Both the position numbers and the translations under genes were made by a program. A stretch of DNA of 64,000 bases. It comes from Anisakis pegreffii. Lineage: Eukaryota; Nematoda; Chromadorea; Rhabditida; Anisakidae. The stretch lies in assembly GCA_035041965.1 (NCBI GenBank), contig JAPYMA010001112.1:86762-150761 (forward strand), read 5' to 3'. Below, piece after piece: positions 36,671 through 48,816 of this stretch; the first letter of the stretch is position 1; every line of letters begins with the position of its first letter. A model generated the notes under the pieces. The model saw nothing but the letters and a program-made list of their open reading frames with translations, made no database searches and was not told where the DNA came from.

Positions 36671-37954
36671 TTTTGTTGCCCTCTAAGTCTTGTTGAACTG
36701 AAATTATTCTCATCCATCCGAAGCATTATGAGCATTCCAATCAGTCGCTGATACTCGCACGATTCCAACTGTTATGAAAGTAATCGTATTTCTATGAGAG
36801 AACTGAAATTCTGGTGCGGAAGAATCAAAAATCGACTGCATTCGAATGTCAGTGAGCATTGAATGATAATCATCATTTGAATTACACTATGAAAGGAGGG
36901 ATAGATGATGAGAAGCGGTTTGCAATATGGCACGAAATTTTAAGCAAATAAAATCCGTACAAAACACGACTTCAGCGAACGGCATAAACCGATACATATA
37001 CATAAATCATTAGTATCGTCATGATTTCAAAGTATCACTTTCTATCGCTGTTCACATGCAAAGAGCATCATCCACTGTGCACTACTCAAAGCACTTTTCC
37101 AACACTCCAATCGATCATGATCATATTAGCAGCAACGCTCACTGCATTGCCAATGCGTCGTCGTCTTTCATTCTAACGAAATATTTTCGCTTTTACTTTA
37201 CATATTTCAAGTTCAGTGTGCTCAATATTTCAATTCTAAACTATGCATATTTTGAGTGCAGTAGCAGCACTTCATCGATCCAGCTCGACTTGGTACGTTT
37301 ACGCACGTAAGCGCTCGAGTGCTTTTAATAACGAAGGCTATAGGACAACATTGTTAAACGCCTTTCTTTGACAACTCTTTTATTGCGTATTCAGTAAATA
37401 AAGAAGAGCAATCAAAACGATTCGCAGAAATGGAAAAGGAACGCAGAAAAGCGAACAAATAATTCATTGATAACGCAGTCAAAGCCACAAGTACAGATAA
37501 GACGATCGACTGATTAACGAAACTTCCACCTGATAACTGAACAACACCGATAAAATGATATATACATTATTGCACTGCTGAATGGACTAATTCGAAGAGA
37601 CTGGTTACAAGCGATTTCTCTTTATAAAATAAGTACCTAAATACTTCTTTTTACAAAATAAGTATTTTGTCCCACGATGGAATAAGTACCTAAGAGCACA
37701 TTTTCTTGAAAATATCTTCTTTTTCGTAGCATACTCGGGGAAATTTTAAAATTTCGCCATGTTTACTGACATGGACGTATTTTGATTATGGAATAAACGT
37801 GAGCAGTTCAGAAGCAGCAAATTCTCTGCTGGTCATTTGCATAATTTCAAAAAATTTTGCATAGAATTTCAAAATTCAAATTTTATCAATTTTAATATTG
37901 CTGGACAAGACAAATGTACGCGTTTATTTGTTTTGTTTCATCGCATCAGTCGTT
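36671..37954. other. Intergenic
   Basis: The stretch contains the upstream region of the HAD gene and the 3' flank of the cysteine-rich gene. TTTATT at 37922-37927 is an AATAAA on the minus strand, about 30 bp after that gene's stop. A degenerate repeat of AAATAAGTACCTAA words lies at about 37625-37695. No exon is supported. Confidence 0.5.
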
Positions 37955-39274
37955 TCATAGCGATTTATGCTTGGGCACAAACAGTGGAATGTCACGAAAC
38001 CGACACCACGTTGTAATGTTAGTTCGGCACGGTTCCGTTACCCACAAGTACCACTCTCCCTCCTTCAAATCACGGTATTTGCCATATGTGTAGTATTTCT
38101 GGCATAGAGGGTTGTTGCGTGGTGTTTTAACGAGAACCTAAATTGGGAAATCGTTTATTAATTTCTGAAGGCAAACCGATCGTCGAAAAATGAACAAAAA
38201 CTTACAGACAAATCAGCATCGGGTTCACAACCAATTGGACATGCGAGACGTGTGGTCGAATTCCTCGCTAGCATATTCCATTGACTCTGAGGCATTGCTT
38301 CACGGCGACATTTGTATTTTAGCGGGTCTCGGCGGGTTTTAGCGTTGGGTGCCACCAGAATGCATTGATCTTTTAGATCATGCGATGTGCAGTCTATTGT
38401 ACGTTCCTCTGAAAACATTCGATTCATTTGTTCACATAATGAAACTCATTACTCATATGATCGAATTTTTCTCGTTTGTAATATGCCTAAATATCATTGT
38501 TTCTCGGTTCATTTGTATCATCCGTTCTCTACAGCCATTAATATTCTTCGGTTAATAAAGCCAGTCCTCTTGCTGAGTCTCGTCGTCACTATTCTAGTAG
38601 CCATGAGCTCGGACATATTACCATTCATTTATTTCGAATGCTCACAAATTGGGAATTCCTGTGGGAAATACTCAAAATGCTGAAACTTCTCTAGTATGCA
38701 ACTGATCTCGCTAATGTTTGCATTTTTAGTAAGATGTTATTTGTTGGATGATGATGCTGATAATAACTAAGGGATGAAAGCACATCAGTGAGTAATTATT
38801 TTCAGCAATTGATACAGGTGCAGATCACGAAAATACAGAGGCATTTGCAGGCGTTGGAATGAATACTACCAACGGAGAAGCATGAATTTTGCAGTGAACT
38901 CCTGATGAGAATTACGTGATATCTGATGCAGTTCACTTCATTTATTTTGACTATTGTGAACATGTTGTATAACCTATTGATTTAGTGAATAATGCATGAA
39001 CAATAAATAATACACGAACAAATGAATTATGAAATTGAGTTCTGCTTGCAGGAATTAACAATGATATGAGACTGACTGTAAATTATGAAGCGACAAAACG
39101 ATGCGACTGAATAGATGCGATGAATAACTGAAACGAATCACAAATTTACGATAGGTCAGCATTCAACTTACCCCACCGGGCCCATTTGAAGTTTTCCAAC
39201 GCTTGACCTTCATTCTCGAGCTGCGCATCTCCGAATGTCATCGTGAGGCAAAGCGTTGAGAGTAACAGCAACAT
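37955..39274 (-). CDS. Secreted cysteine-rich protein, paralogue 1
   Basis: Three exons in phase (39172-39274, 38206-38408, 37955-38137) encode 162 residues. Exon 1 is a signal peptide (MLLLLSTLCLTMTFGDA) and a short linker. The mature part has about eight Cys residues with the pattern C..C..C..CPIGC..C..C..C and a conserved EWYLWVTEPCRTNITTWC block near the end. A second gene just upstream (40488-41546) shares the CxxxC, YTY and WYLW..C..N.T blocks and the same intron phases where they can be compared. This layout resembles nematode-restricted secreted cysteine-rich families, but I cannot name one with confidence and propose no function. Confidence 0.72.
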
Positions 39275-40487
39275 TTTTGTTGGATAAATCTTACAGAAAC
39301 AATATTGTGAGAAATTGAACTCCTTCCCGTGATGCTTTTTTGATCGGTTACTGAAACATACAATTTAACTCGAAGAATTTATGCGATCAAAAATGAAGAG
39401 ATATTCATTTTCGTATGAATTTGTGACGTTTTTGTGCGACATTTTTGCGATAATTTGAAAGCGTAATTTGATAATTTGATAGCGTAAAAGAATTTTGCTT
39501 TCATAAAAATGCAGATAAATGGGGTAATCACATAAATGTCAAGATAGTTGGAAAATATGCAAAAGTTGAAAGACTGAATTCCGAAAAAAAGTCGGAAATA
39601 AAAGTGGAAGTCGTACGATGGAAAGGTGTTGACAATTGTAAAAGGATTATCGAAAGCGCACGCTCATTTATACGTTCAGTGCCAACAGCATGACGCATCT
39701 TTAGTGTTTTATAATCGACGAAAAGAGACGACATCAAAACAAGATGATAATCATTTCACACATCCGTCGAATATATCCGTCTCAAAGATATTCATCTATA
39801 TTCCGGATCGTTGAACACTGAATATTTTCTATTTGAACACCGTTGAACACTGAATATCTTCTATTTGAACACCGTTGAACACTGAATATCTTCTATTTGA
39901 ACACCGTTGAACACTGAATATCTTCTATTTGAACACCGTTGAACACTGAATATCTCCCGCAAAACATGTATGTGTATTTTAATTGATAATTGCATAAGTA
40001 TGTATTTTTTGACAGGCATATGTGCGTTTTTTGTGTATTGACGATTTTTTTTTGAGTTTTTTTTTTGAAATTTCGCTTGAAATCATTAATTTGCGTGAAG
40101 ATCCATCAATAATTCATCGGCCTCTCCGACATTTTTCGTAACATAATGGATAACTCGGAATTGAATTTTTTGGTGTTTTGGTCTGTTTGGAAATTTTAAT
40201 AACATTCGAAAAATTGTGTTCCCATTCACTATTGTCTGGCTCAGTTTTTCGCCAAGAACTTTCCGTTTCAATGAATGATAATTGCAAGGTGATGAAAAGG
40301 TTGCAGATTATGAAATTAATTACAGTGAAATGAATGCTTTATTATGACACATTTAATGGATTATTCATTGGGAATGCGTATTTCAGTGATTACGAACATT
40401 CAAAAATGGAATGCTCAATGAATTACTGGTACAAATCATCAATAAACAAATGCAACGATCATCAATGCATTATGATGAAAAACACAA
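39275..40487. other. Intergenic with a tandem repeat array
   Basis: This is the spacer between the two cysteine-rich paralogues. Apart from the 32-bp tandem array (39809-39955) and homopolymer T runs near 40027-40070, nothing is supported. Confidence 0.5.
39809..39955. repeat. 32-bp tandem repeat, about 4.6 copies
   Basis: The units start at 39809, 39841, 39873, 39905 and 39937 (the last partial). Each begins CGTTGAACACTGAATATCTT. The first unit differs from the others by one base (TATTTTCT versus TATCTTCT), so the array is young. It is a minisatellite-like array in the intergenic spacer of the cysteine-rich pair. Confidence 0.95.
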
Positions 40488-41546
40488 TCATCGTGGTCTG
40501 AATGGTTTGATATTAGGATGCGTATCGGGTGCGTCTTCGTATTCGAACAGTTTGGAATTGTCACGATAGAAGACATGGGCATCCCTCGCGAAACCACAAC
40601 GTACATCGAACGTGATCGTCGTGTTCAGACAATCACCAGACCTCCATAAATACCTGAAATCAATGAATTTAGACATATGAACTTCGTGTGAAATATTGCT
40701 TTGCGATCATGACGCATTCAAAGAATTCACAAGAAGTTTGTGTTGAACATTCAAAAAATGGAACATTCAATTAATCACCACGCGTCCTCTGCAAATTTCA
40801 CAATGAAGCGTCATAAAGATCTTGCTTGGTAATGCATATCATAAAGTGATTCAATCACTAAATATCAATGAACCACTAAAAAAATTTCGCATCTGAAGGC
40901 TGATGAAAGAGTGTGTGTGAGAATTTCTAAATCTCACAATTAGCTTAAAATCGAAATTTCAAATGTGCTGAACAAACAATTGCGGGAAAAACAATCGTGA
41001 GCAAATTGAAAAGAACCAAAGAAGAAAATGAGTGCAGCACAAACCAGTCGTCTCGAAGTCTTTGCAGCTGATACGTGTAGAAGATATTACATTCGTGATT
41101 CCACGTCGGCACTTTCGCTAATACGGTTGTGTCGTCGGATTCTTCACACATTATGCGACAATACACTCGTGTTTGATTGCGCTGAAATGTTTTCCGATCA
41201 AGTTTTTTTTTGCAATTTTTCCAACGCCAAACGAATTTTGGTAGCTTCAGTTACAACGATCAAAAAATGCCAACAGCGGTATCTGTTTGAAAACAATTTG
41301 AGGTTCAATTTTGAATGAAGTTTTCAGTTCCATCAATCGCACATAGATTCGATAACGACTGGTCAGTGCGCGAGAAATTTGGACATAAATTTATCATTGG
41401 AAACAATTAAACCGTTTGTTCCATGATAAAATGACGGAAGCATCGCGTGCATCAGCAAATGACGCGCTTCTTTTATCGTAAGAATGCGCAATTTTGTAGC
41501 ACATTCAAGATCAAAATAACTGCTGCAAGAGTGCGCGTATTTCTGG
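40488..41546 (-). CDS. Secreted cysteine-rich protein, paralogue 2 (5' end missing)
   Basis: Three exons are supported: about 41405-41546, 41045-41181 and 40488-40653. The last two join in phase across a Trp codon to give RLRDDWYLWRSGDCLNTT. Aligned with paralogue 1, RNQTRVYC..MC matches RNSTTRLACPIGC, FYTYQ matches YYTYG, and WYLWRSGDCLNTT matches WYLWVTEPCRTN. The first exon shown carries SCSSYFDLEC, like the C..C spacing of paralogue 1. A signal-peptide exon should lie above 41546, but I could not place it. The donor of the 41405 exon is uncertain (a GTTTCC or an alternative 8 bp away). The protein also has a longer, polar, Pro-rich tail than paralogue 1. Confidence 0.62.
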
Positions 41547-44277
41547 CTGAATGCTGATGCAGGTTGTCACCGAGATAGTGATATTGAAGAGTAGTGAGAA
41601 TTATGAAACCAAATAGAAAATCATCGAATTGGAATAGATTTGTTTTCAGAAGTGCATTATCATTCCAGGAATTGAATGTTAATCACGTGAAAGCTAATCG
41701 AGTCTGCGAATATCAGTTGTGAACGATTTTAAAAGTACGGCCTAATTTTGCAACCAAACCAATAAAATATTGAGTTTTTGCAGTTCAACTTCTCGTGTTC
41801 GGATCGTACTGTCTTTCAGATAGCCGTCAATTAAATGAATCTTAAGGTTCGATAAAAATACCACTTGAATACAACTACTCGAGTACCAAAAAAAGTACCA
41901 AATACTTAACACGCTCTGACAAATCCTTTTATTGCGAGGATGACTTTTGAACTGCGCTTAAACGCGTTCAAGTTGGTTCAATATTTTGCGTTCCATCCTT
42001 TATGAACATTGATACGTATTTTGATCGTCGCAGCATGGTGGTGTGCATTGATTCCGGTTTATTCATTCAGATATCTCACTCAATATAGATTTTTATTGTG
42101 ACGAAACAAAGTGACGATCATTGAATGATGAAGAAAATGCTATTTTTTCACGATCTGGGCCTCATTTGACGAGGGATTATGCAAATTTACCTTATCGACA
42201 TCCTCGTAACAACCTGGATTTTGTTCAATATTAGTGTTTGGTAGGTGAAGCGCACATCTCGAATAGTTATGTCCGCTTATTGAATTACACATTAACTGTC
42301 TCGTGGCTGCAATTTAACTTTCTTTTCGAAAATTCAACCATTCTGAGAAAAGAGGAATGAAAGCGAAGCATTAAGATATAATCGCATTTAATGAGCGTAG
42401 AAAAATAAAATTTCATCAAAAAAATTTCGTCAACAATTTTTGCGCTGCATGCAACAGAACCTTCAATCCAAGAATTTCGAGTCTGCCCAAGATCTACGTA
42501 ATCGAATTTGATACATGCTACTTTTGATGTGTGATACTACTAAAATTTTTGCATGCTCATCTCAATCGGCATATCATTCGCCATTCAAAAATGGATTTGT
42601 CGATAAATTCTGCAGAAAAATTCAAACTCTCTGCGGACGAAATTGTCGTCGTTGGACATGATGATGTATTTTTTTCATCATTGGGAATAGAATAGCTCTC
42701 GCGGTGGGAGAATTTGTATGACGACATTTGAAAAGTTAGAGAAATTTGTCGCCAAACAGTACAAACTGAATTGCTTTCCATCAGTGAATCTCATTGCACT
42801 GAAAAAGTTCTCAATAGCGTTAAATATTCACAAATGAAGAACGTAAATGCAGAAGAACTCACTCCAGTAATAAGGCTTTTTGGGTAATGCCTCAGCAAAA
42901 CAGTTCATAACAAGAAACCAGATGACCAAGAAGTCCATGAAGATTTTTTCTTTCATCGTTCGCGAATACTGAATGCGGTAAGAAACCAGAATCTTCATTC
43001 ACGATATGACGAGAGAGTTGGAGAGCACGAGAATACGTATCCGCTCGATATGAACATTTGCATATTGAGCATGCGACGGCGATGTTTTTTGATTGTTCGA
43101 ACCTGTTCCGTTGAAATGATAAAAACATCAAATCCAGACCACAATGCGCATATCAACAAATTATCAACGATGAAATAGATCATTTGGATGGAATTGCAAC
43201 AGGATTTGTGATGACCTTTTCAAACACACACACACACACACACGAAGAATGCGAACACCAATGAATCAACGCTTCTTTCTGCATTAAAAATCCGCAAAGC
43301 TTTTACCCTATTGAGTTTGTTCGGTCATTTCCGACCAATTTTTTCTTTGAAATTAGTGCTTTCGAGTGCAATTATCGTCTGATCACATTGCTGATATTGC
43401 CTTCATGCAGGCAAATACGAACGAATTCTCAGTGATCATATGGGCAATTGCAAACCAAACAAACACTTGCGTGCAGCTAATGAGAAAATCAGATACCTGA
43501 AAATATTGAAAGAAATAAAAGGACACAGTTCAGCAATGCCTTGCAGATTTGAATTGATAATTGCGGTGAGTATGCAGATTCGCTAAGTGAATGTGTTCAA
43601 TAGCCATATATTAACACAACACGTCTTTTTTATTTCGTAAATGCTAAAATATTCCTGGAGCATTTATCTGAAACCTACTCTATTACACATTCAGGATCTA
43701 CCTAATTCTCATACACATTCGGAACGTTGATTCTGTTTACGTATCTTCAGGTCAGCGTGAATTTATTCGCTTCACCGATCAATCCCATGCATGATATCAT
43801 TTGATTAGTGATCACATATGCCGAATTTGATCCAAACTTTCAACAGTATTGAGTTGAACGGCATCCGATGATTTATATCAGTAAGGTTTTGATGAGTGCA
43901 TATCAAAGCATTCAAAAACGTGCTTTCAATCCGCATGAAGAACACACCCCATCCACATTATTTTCTGTTTTCATTCATTCCACTAATTATACTCTTATCC
44001 TCATTAGCACGATGTCCAGCTTAAGTAAGTGTGATTCTCACATGACGCAAACTACGGTACCAAGCCATTCATAACTCCTATTATTGCTGCTTTCATTCAT
44101 TATAAGAAGTATTCTTATTGTTGCTATGATTATTTTCATTAACGCTATCATAACAGTCAATTTGACCACTGTTCCATGAATCATTGCAATCCGTAATTAA
44201 CTAACACGTGTAAATGAACTGAACGAGCACATGTTTAATAATGATGATATCGTAATTATCAAGGATTTTGTTCATTA
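41547..44277. other. Intergenic, no clear gene
   Basis: No joined exon chain is visible. A possible plus-strand exon lies at about 42896-42980: it has a CCTCAG acceptor, an open frame including DDQEVHEDFFFHRSR, and a GTAAGA donor, but no partner. A dinucleotide repeat is entered separately. The first exon of cysteine-rich paralogue 2 is probably in the lower part. Confidence 0.4.
43224..43243. repeat. (AC)10 microsatellite
   Basis: Ten uninterrupted AC dinucleotides in intergenic sequence. Confidence 0.95.
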
Positions 44278-44625
44278 TTAATGAACAAAAGGCGATAGTC
44301 CATGAGGAACATCTGTGTGACGCAATCGCAATATTCGAAACACCTCGTCAAAACGAAACGAGTGCTTGATTTCATTTATATTTTGGATCTGTCTCACGTA
44401 ACTGTCAACAGCGTTTGATGAACGCGATTGCACTGTGACAACACAAATAAATTCCGTTGTTAGCAAATATCAGTGGATCAGTTCATGCAACTCCCAACTG
44501 CTGAATATTCCAGGTCTTAGTTGTTGGCCAAATCCTTTTTCAACACAGAAACTTCCGGTATCCGTTCGATGTTCACTTCACAATCAATTTTTTTGTCTTC
44601 CTCAAAAGCTCCACAATACGAAGTG
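44278..44625 (-). CDS. Possible terminal exons of a minus-strand gene, perhaps a ligand-gated channel relic
   Basis: Exon 44278-44432, after a GTCACAG acceptor, encodes a segment with SYVRQIQNINEIKHSFRFDE and ends at a TAA. The rhythm I..I.EIK.SF.FD resembles the extracellular domain of Cys-loop receptors, where a similar stretch precedes the second conserved Trp-Asp block. Here the segment stops soon after, so any such gene would be truncated. Upstream, a second open stretch (about 44540-44625) encodes YCGAFEEDKKIDCE before a possible GTGAAC donor. The phases do not join cleanly. The family suggestion is weak. Confidence 0.25.
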
Positions 44626-44976
44626 AGATACTAAGCCTATGCTCATGATAAGCACCTTTCACTGAGGTGATGGCAGTGGAAAACACAATTTAGGATTTGT
44701 TTGAAAGGAGCTCGTGGCCCATTTGAAATTGTAGTTTACTTGAATTGTGTTGAAATGTTGCCCGTTCGTTTTGCTGACAATTTATAAAAGTAAATTCTTG
44801 ACTTGAGCTAATAAATTTTTTAAACTCGATCAATTTTTGCAGTGATTCTTGCGACTGAAGTTTGACACCTGTAACGTGGAATTTTCAAGAAATTTATGTT
44901 CGATTCCTTTATATTCACAAGTTGCATTTTAGATAGATCCCGTAAGCTGCGTTGTTCTCACCAAGCATCCATCTGA

Positions 44977-47768
44977 ATGAGCAATCTAATGATATTGGCG
45001 GATGTGAACACATACGTGACAACGGTGTTCGGCGTAATACTGAATGGACTCATCATTGTATTCGCACTCAACTGTAAAGTGAATATTATTCGTGAGTTCA
45101 ATCGACTTCTCATCCTGCAGTCTATCGTTGAAATTGCTTGCAGTGTGAATACAGTTCTTCTCAAAAAAGTAAGTCATCCTCAGGATCATCAATTTGCCCA
45201 GGAATTTGGCTACAATCGCATTTCGAAATTTTGAAAATGTTTCGTCTATTTTTGATCGTTGATGTTCGAGGAAACAAGCAAATTTTTGGGTTTCTGAGCG
45301 TGTCGATTAGTCTTCGATCGATTGTTTTTTAGAGCTTTCCGTACACGTTCCATTCCATTAATGGCATGAAGTTGAATGTTATAAATTCACTGTTATAAAA
45401 TACCATATAATCGATTGTTTATGAGATAAGTGTCATCGGCTAACCTAGAGAATATGCAAGATCCACAGCAATTACAACTTGTGATGAGCTCGCGGAAAAA
45501 GGTGCTGCCCACTAACTGCTTGGGGCTTAAGAGCGATTTTTGAGCTGCTCACGCTAATGCTTGCCTATCTTCCATCTGCCCACTCACTGCTCGTAAAGAC
45601 GAGCATGAACGAAGCAAAATTTTTGCTCCCATTTTACTGGTGATTTTCCCGTTAATGATTCTCGTGACTAAAACATTAATCGTGAAAAAAAATCTCGATG
45701 AAATATTCTCAATGCATCTCAGGCGATAAATTTTCAAGCATAAATCCGATCAAGCACATTTCGTGATTAAGCAGTGGCTTAAGTTATCCTAGCTTCTTAG
45801 CATTTTATTGCGAATCTTCTTGATTCCAAAATCAGCTATGAAATTTCAGCAATACGTTGGCGAGTCATTGGAAATAATGCTGACTGGAATTATAGTGAAG
45901 CTACCGAATGCGATAGTTTATGCTTCATATGCTTTCGAAGCAACATTGGTTTACATGTGGATATTTGTGATGCCAGTGACGTTCGTCTATAGATATTTCA
46001 GCATTTGCGGGTATTCCGTTGGATTCGATTTCATTGATAACAAAAATCTTTATTGCATTTTCCCTAGAAGTATTTGTGTAATCGCAGAACAATCCTCAGT
46101 ACATACTCATTACAAACTCGTATAAGTCAATTATGCTGCTTAATCATAAGCCAATTATGCTGCAGTTCAGCTGGGATGTATTCATTCCATTCAATGAAAT
46201 TATAGTTGTCCCATCGATTCTTCTCAACGTTCATTCAATTTACCGGCATTTTCATCAAGAGATCATTTTTTCCACATTTTTCAGGCAGCCAGCAGCAACT
46301 AAACGATCCAGAATGATATGTGTTTCGTGTTGTTTGACTTTCATAGTCTCAATGCTCGTATTCGTTACATATAGAAATGTTGCGCTTGTCGATTTCGCTA
46401 AATCGCATCGAACATCACTCGGTTTCCATGTCGAAATGCAAAAAGACGTAAGGCTGCACTGTCATATTTTTTTGTCATATTTCTGTCATACTGACCTATC
46501 ATATTTAAAATGATTAGACTTCAGTGAAGAAATTGAGAAATATTCGACGAACTCTTCTGTTGCACATTAATCTTCAGCTACAAATCAGCTACAATCAGCC
46601 AAATTTGATCCATCATGGTCGATTATCAAAGAGCTTTATAACCAAAAAAGAAAAAAGAGCCGAATTAAGCCTAAGCCTAAGATGTTCGTATTGAACAACG
46701 TTTGTGCTGATGCTTTCACAGATACTTCTTGAGCAATTCAGGAAGTGTTTCTGGCGTTGTCACTACCAGTGACATTTCTGATGGTTACGTTCGCTTGCTA
46801 TGCAACCGCGTTATTTTGTATCTATAAAATTCAAGTGAAATTATCATCAATGGTTCTATCGCAAGCAAGCAGATCTCTTCAACAACAACTCATTAGAGCG
46901 ATGTGCATGCAAGTGAGCTGCTGTACTTTCACATAGCTTTTTATCTCCACAAGAGACCGCTTCAATCTGACTTCATCAAGTAATGGCGAAATAAAATAAT
47001 CATTTCGCACTCCACACAAAAATACTTTAGAAGATAATCTTATATAGTTCAATTCTTCCAAAGAATAGTGTTTTTTCTTTTCGCAAACATTTAACGAAAA
47101 TTTTATTGATTCGCATAGCACTTATTGTCAACAAACGATAAAAGCTCCATTAGGCAGAATTGTGCATTTAACAATCAGGTTCTATGGAATATTGAGAGAT
47201 TCGTTCTGTGGAATCAGAGCGTGTTATATATGAATTAAAATCAACCAAACAGCACGTTGAAATTGCCTCAAATTGATTCGTTCTAAAATTGAATCTGAGT
47301 GTGCTATATCTAAATTAAAGGTCAACCAAATAGCACACTGAAATTGTCTAAAATTAAGATCCACAATGAAAAGTGAACCCATTTAACTCAAAATCTCTTC
47401 AAACCAAAACTTTCTGCATCTAGCATTGCACAGAAATTGCCTAACGATCAACCTGATTATAGGCAATTCTACCATTTCTACTCTATGTGGTGCCCATCTT
47501 GTTGCTTCTTTGCTCGTACTACTTCGAATGGTCACAATGGTTAATGTACATCGTCAATATCTACTCAATCTGTCTTCCGTGGCATGCCCTAGCGAATCCT
47601 CTGATCAATATGTATTTCATAAAGCCGTTCCGGAAGCTCGCCATTCGTCTCATTCTCTTTCCAGTGCGACTATGCACATTAAAATACGACAACAGGACGA
47701 GCGCATCAAACGCGATCATGTTCATCACTGAACCGTCGAACGCAGTGAACACCTCGAAGCGATCTTAA
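44977..47768 (+). CDS. Str-superfamily-like seven-transmembrane chemoreceptor 2
   Basis: Five exons in phase (44977-45168, 45850-46010, 46285-46447, 46742-46912, 47463-47768) give 330 residues. Exon 1 has TM1 (VFGVILNGLIIVFAL) and TM2 after REFNRLLILQSIVEI. Exon 2 ends TM3 with FVYRYFSICG, a form of the FxYRY signature. Exon 3 has TM4 (MICVSCCLTFIVSMLVFVTY). Exon 4 has TM5 and SLQQQLIRAMCMQ. Exon 5 has TM6 (AILPFLLYVVPILLLL) and TM7 (ALANPLINMYFIKPFRKL). Intron phases 0, 2, 0, 0 and the 171-nt exon 4 are identical to chemoreceptor 1, so the two are paralogues, though they have diverged a great deal. The subfamily is uncertain. The expected role is odour or taste reception in sensory cilia. 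Confidence 0.82.
47198..47357. repeat. Diverged tandem duplication of about 80 bp in a receptor intron
   Basis: Two copies start with GATTCGTTCT at 47198 and 47275. They share, in order, GAATC.GAG.GTG, TCAACCAAA and AGCAC..TGAAATTG, with small insertions. They lie in intron 4 of chemoreceptor 2. Confidence 0.7.
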
Positions 47769-48200
47769 AGTATTTGCTGTAAAATATATGTCAGTCAAAC
47801 AATGTTTGTAAGAATGTAAACGATGAATGCTCTAAAAGTTGTGACAGTCTCATAATAAATACGAATGCTCAAGCAATTTATAGTGATCAGTTTAATGACA
47901 GAAACGAGACAACGAAGAAGAATGTTGAAGAAAATAACAGTGCTTGTTCTGTTCCACCGATGACTGCTTTGTGAGTCGTTCGCGGATAATCGAATGAACA
48001 ACGTATATTCGTCTTAATGCATTTCCTGTGATACCTCAGCAACCAGGCATCGTCTTGGTTTTTCATCTGAATGTTCAAAATTTTCAACAGATACTTCTGT
48101 TTGCATATTTGAAGCGTCTCTTTCGTATTTGAAGCGTAAAGCTGATTCATAATCGACATCCACATAAATATATGCAAATGTTGGTTTTGTTGTTGGTTTC

Positions 48201-48234
48201 GTTCGAGGTCGAGGAGAGAATTGGCGATAGAGAG
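48201..48234 (+). repeat. 34-bp direct repeat, copy 1
   Basis: Identical over 34 bp to 48770-48803 (starting GTTCGAGGTCGAGGAGAGAA). A GTTGGTTTTG precedes both copies, with a small insertion here. Confidence 0.9.
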
Positions 48235-48769
48235 ATCAAATTGTGATCAAAATGTGATCAAAAATTCAACATTTCACGATGATTCAACCCGACAAACTTC
48301 AACTGCAATTGAATGTGAAATCATTCTCACTTCGTAGTCATAACTTCTTATGATTTTGTTATTAGGCACTGAAAATTCTTGAGCTCAAAGAGTTGATCAT
48401 TAGTTTAGATCAGCAAACTGAACAAATGCTCATTTCCACGCCTCTTTTGGAAATTTCTTTAAGTACAAGTGAATTACACAATCGCCATTATTTTCATGGT
48501 AGATCAGTTGGGCTCTGATTTGAGATCAACTCGCGAATCATTACCATATAATTCTTCCAGAAATTCATATCATCCCACATTCTCTGCTCGACAGCATTTA
48601 GAAATGAGGCAGTTCTGTAAAATATCAAAAATTATCATATACATTTTTAGAAATCATAAACATATTTGCGTAAAAGCCTAGAAAACATACGGATAGACTA
48701 TAAATGAGAGGAAAGTTTAGCAAAAGTATCATTGCATAGAATTTGTTATTAGTTGAGGCTGTTGGTTTT

Positions 48770-48803
48770 GTTCGAGGTCGAGGAGAGAATTGGCGATAGA
48801 GAG
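48770..48803 (+). repeat. 34-bp direct repeat, copy 2, in the presumed 5' leader
   Basis: This second exact copy ends 13 bp before the ATG at 48817. The position suggests a duplicated 5' leader or promoter element of the STAR-KH gene. Copy 1 lies 569 bp further upstream. Confidence 0.9.
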
Positions 48804-48816
48804 GTGACTGGGATAA

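Larger units (their letters stand above)
47769..48816. other. Intergenic / 5' region of the STAR-KH gene
   Basis: No supported exon. Two copies of a 34-bp direct repeat lie here, the second ending 13 bp before the ATG of the STAR-KH gene; they are entered separately. Confidence 0.5.

Noticed and set aside
39809..39955. CRISPR-like array
   Set aside because: The 32-bp units are directly adjacent with no variable spacers, so this is a simple tandem repeat.
41028..41318. Plus-strand 96-codon frame
   Set aside because: It lies opposite the 41045-41181 exon of cysteine-rich paralogue 2, which has matching paralogue blocks and splice sites.
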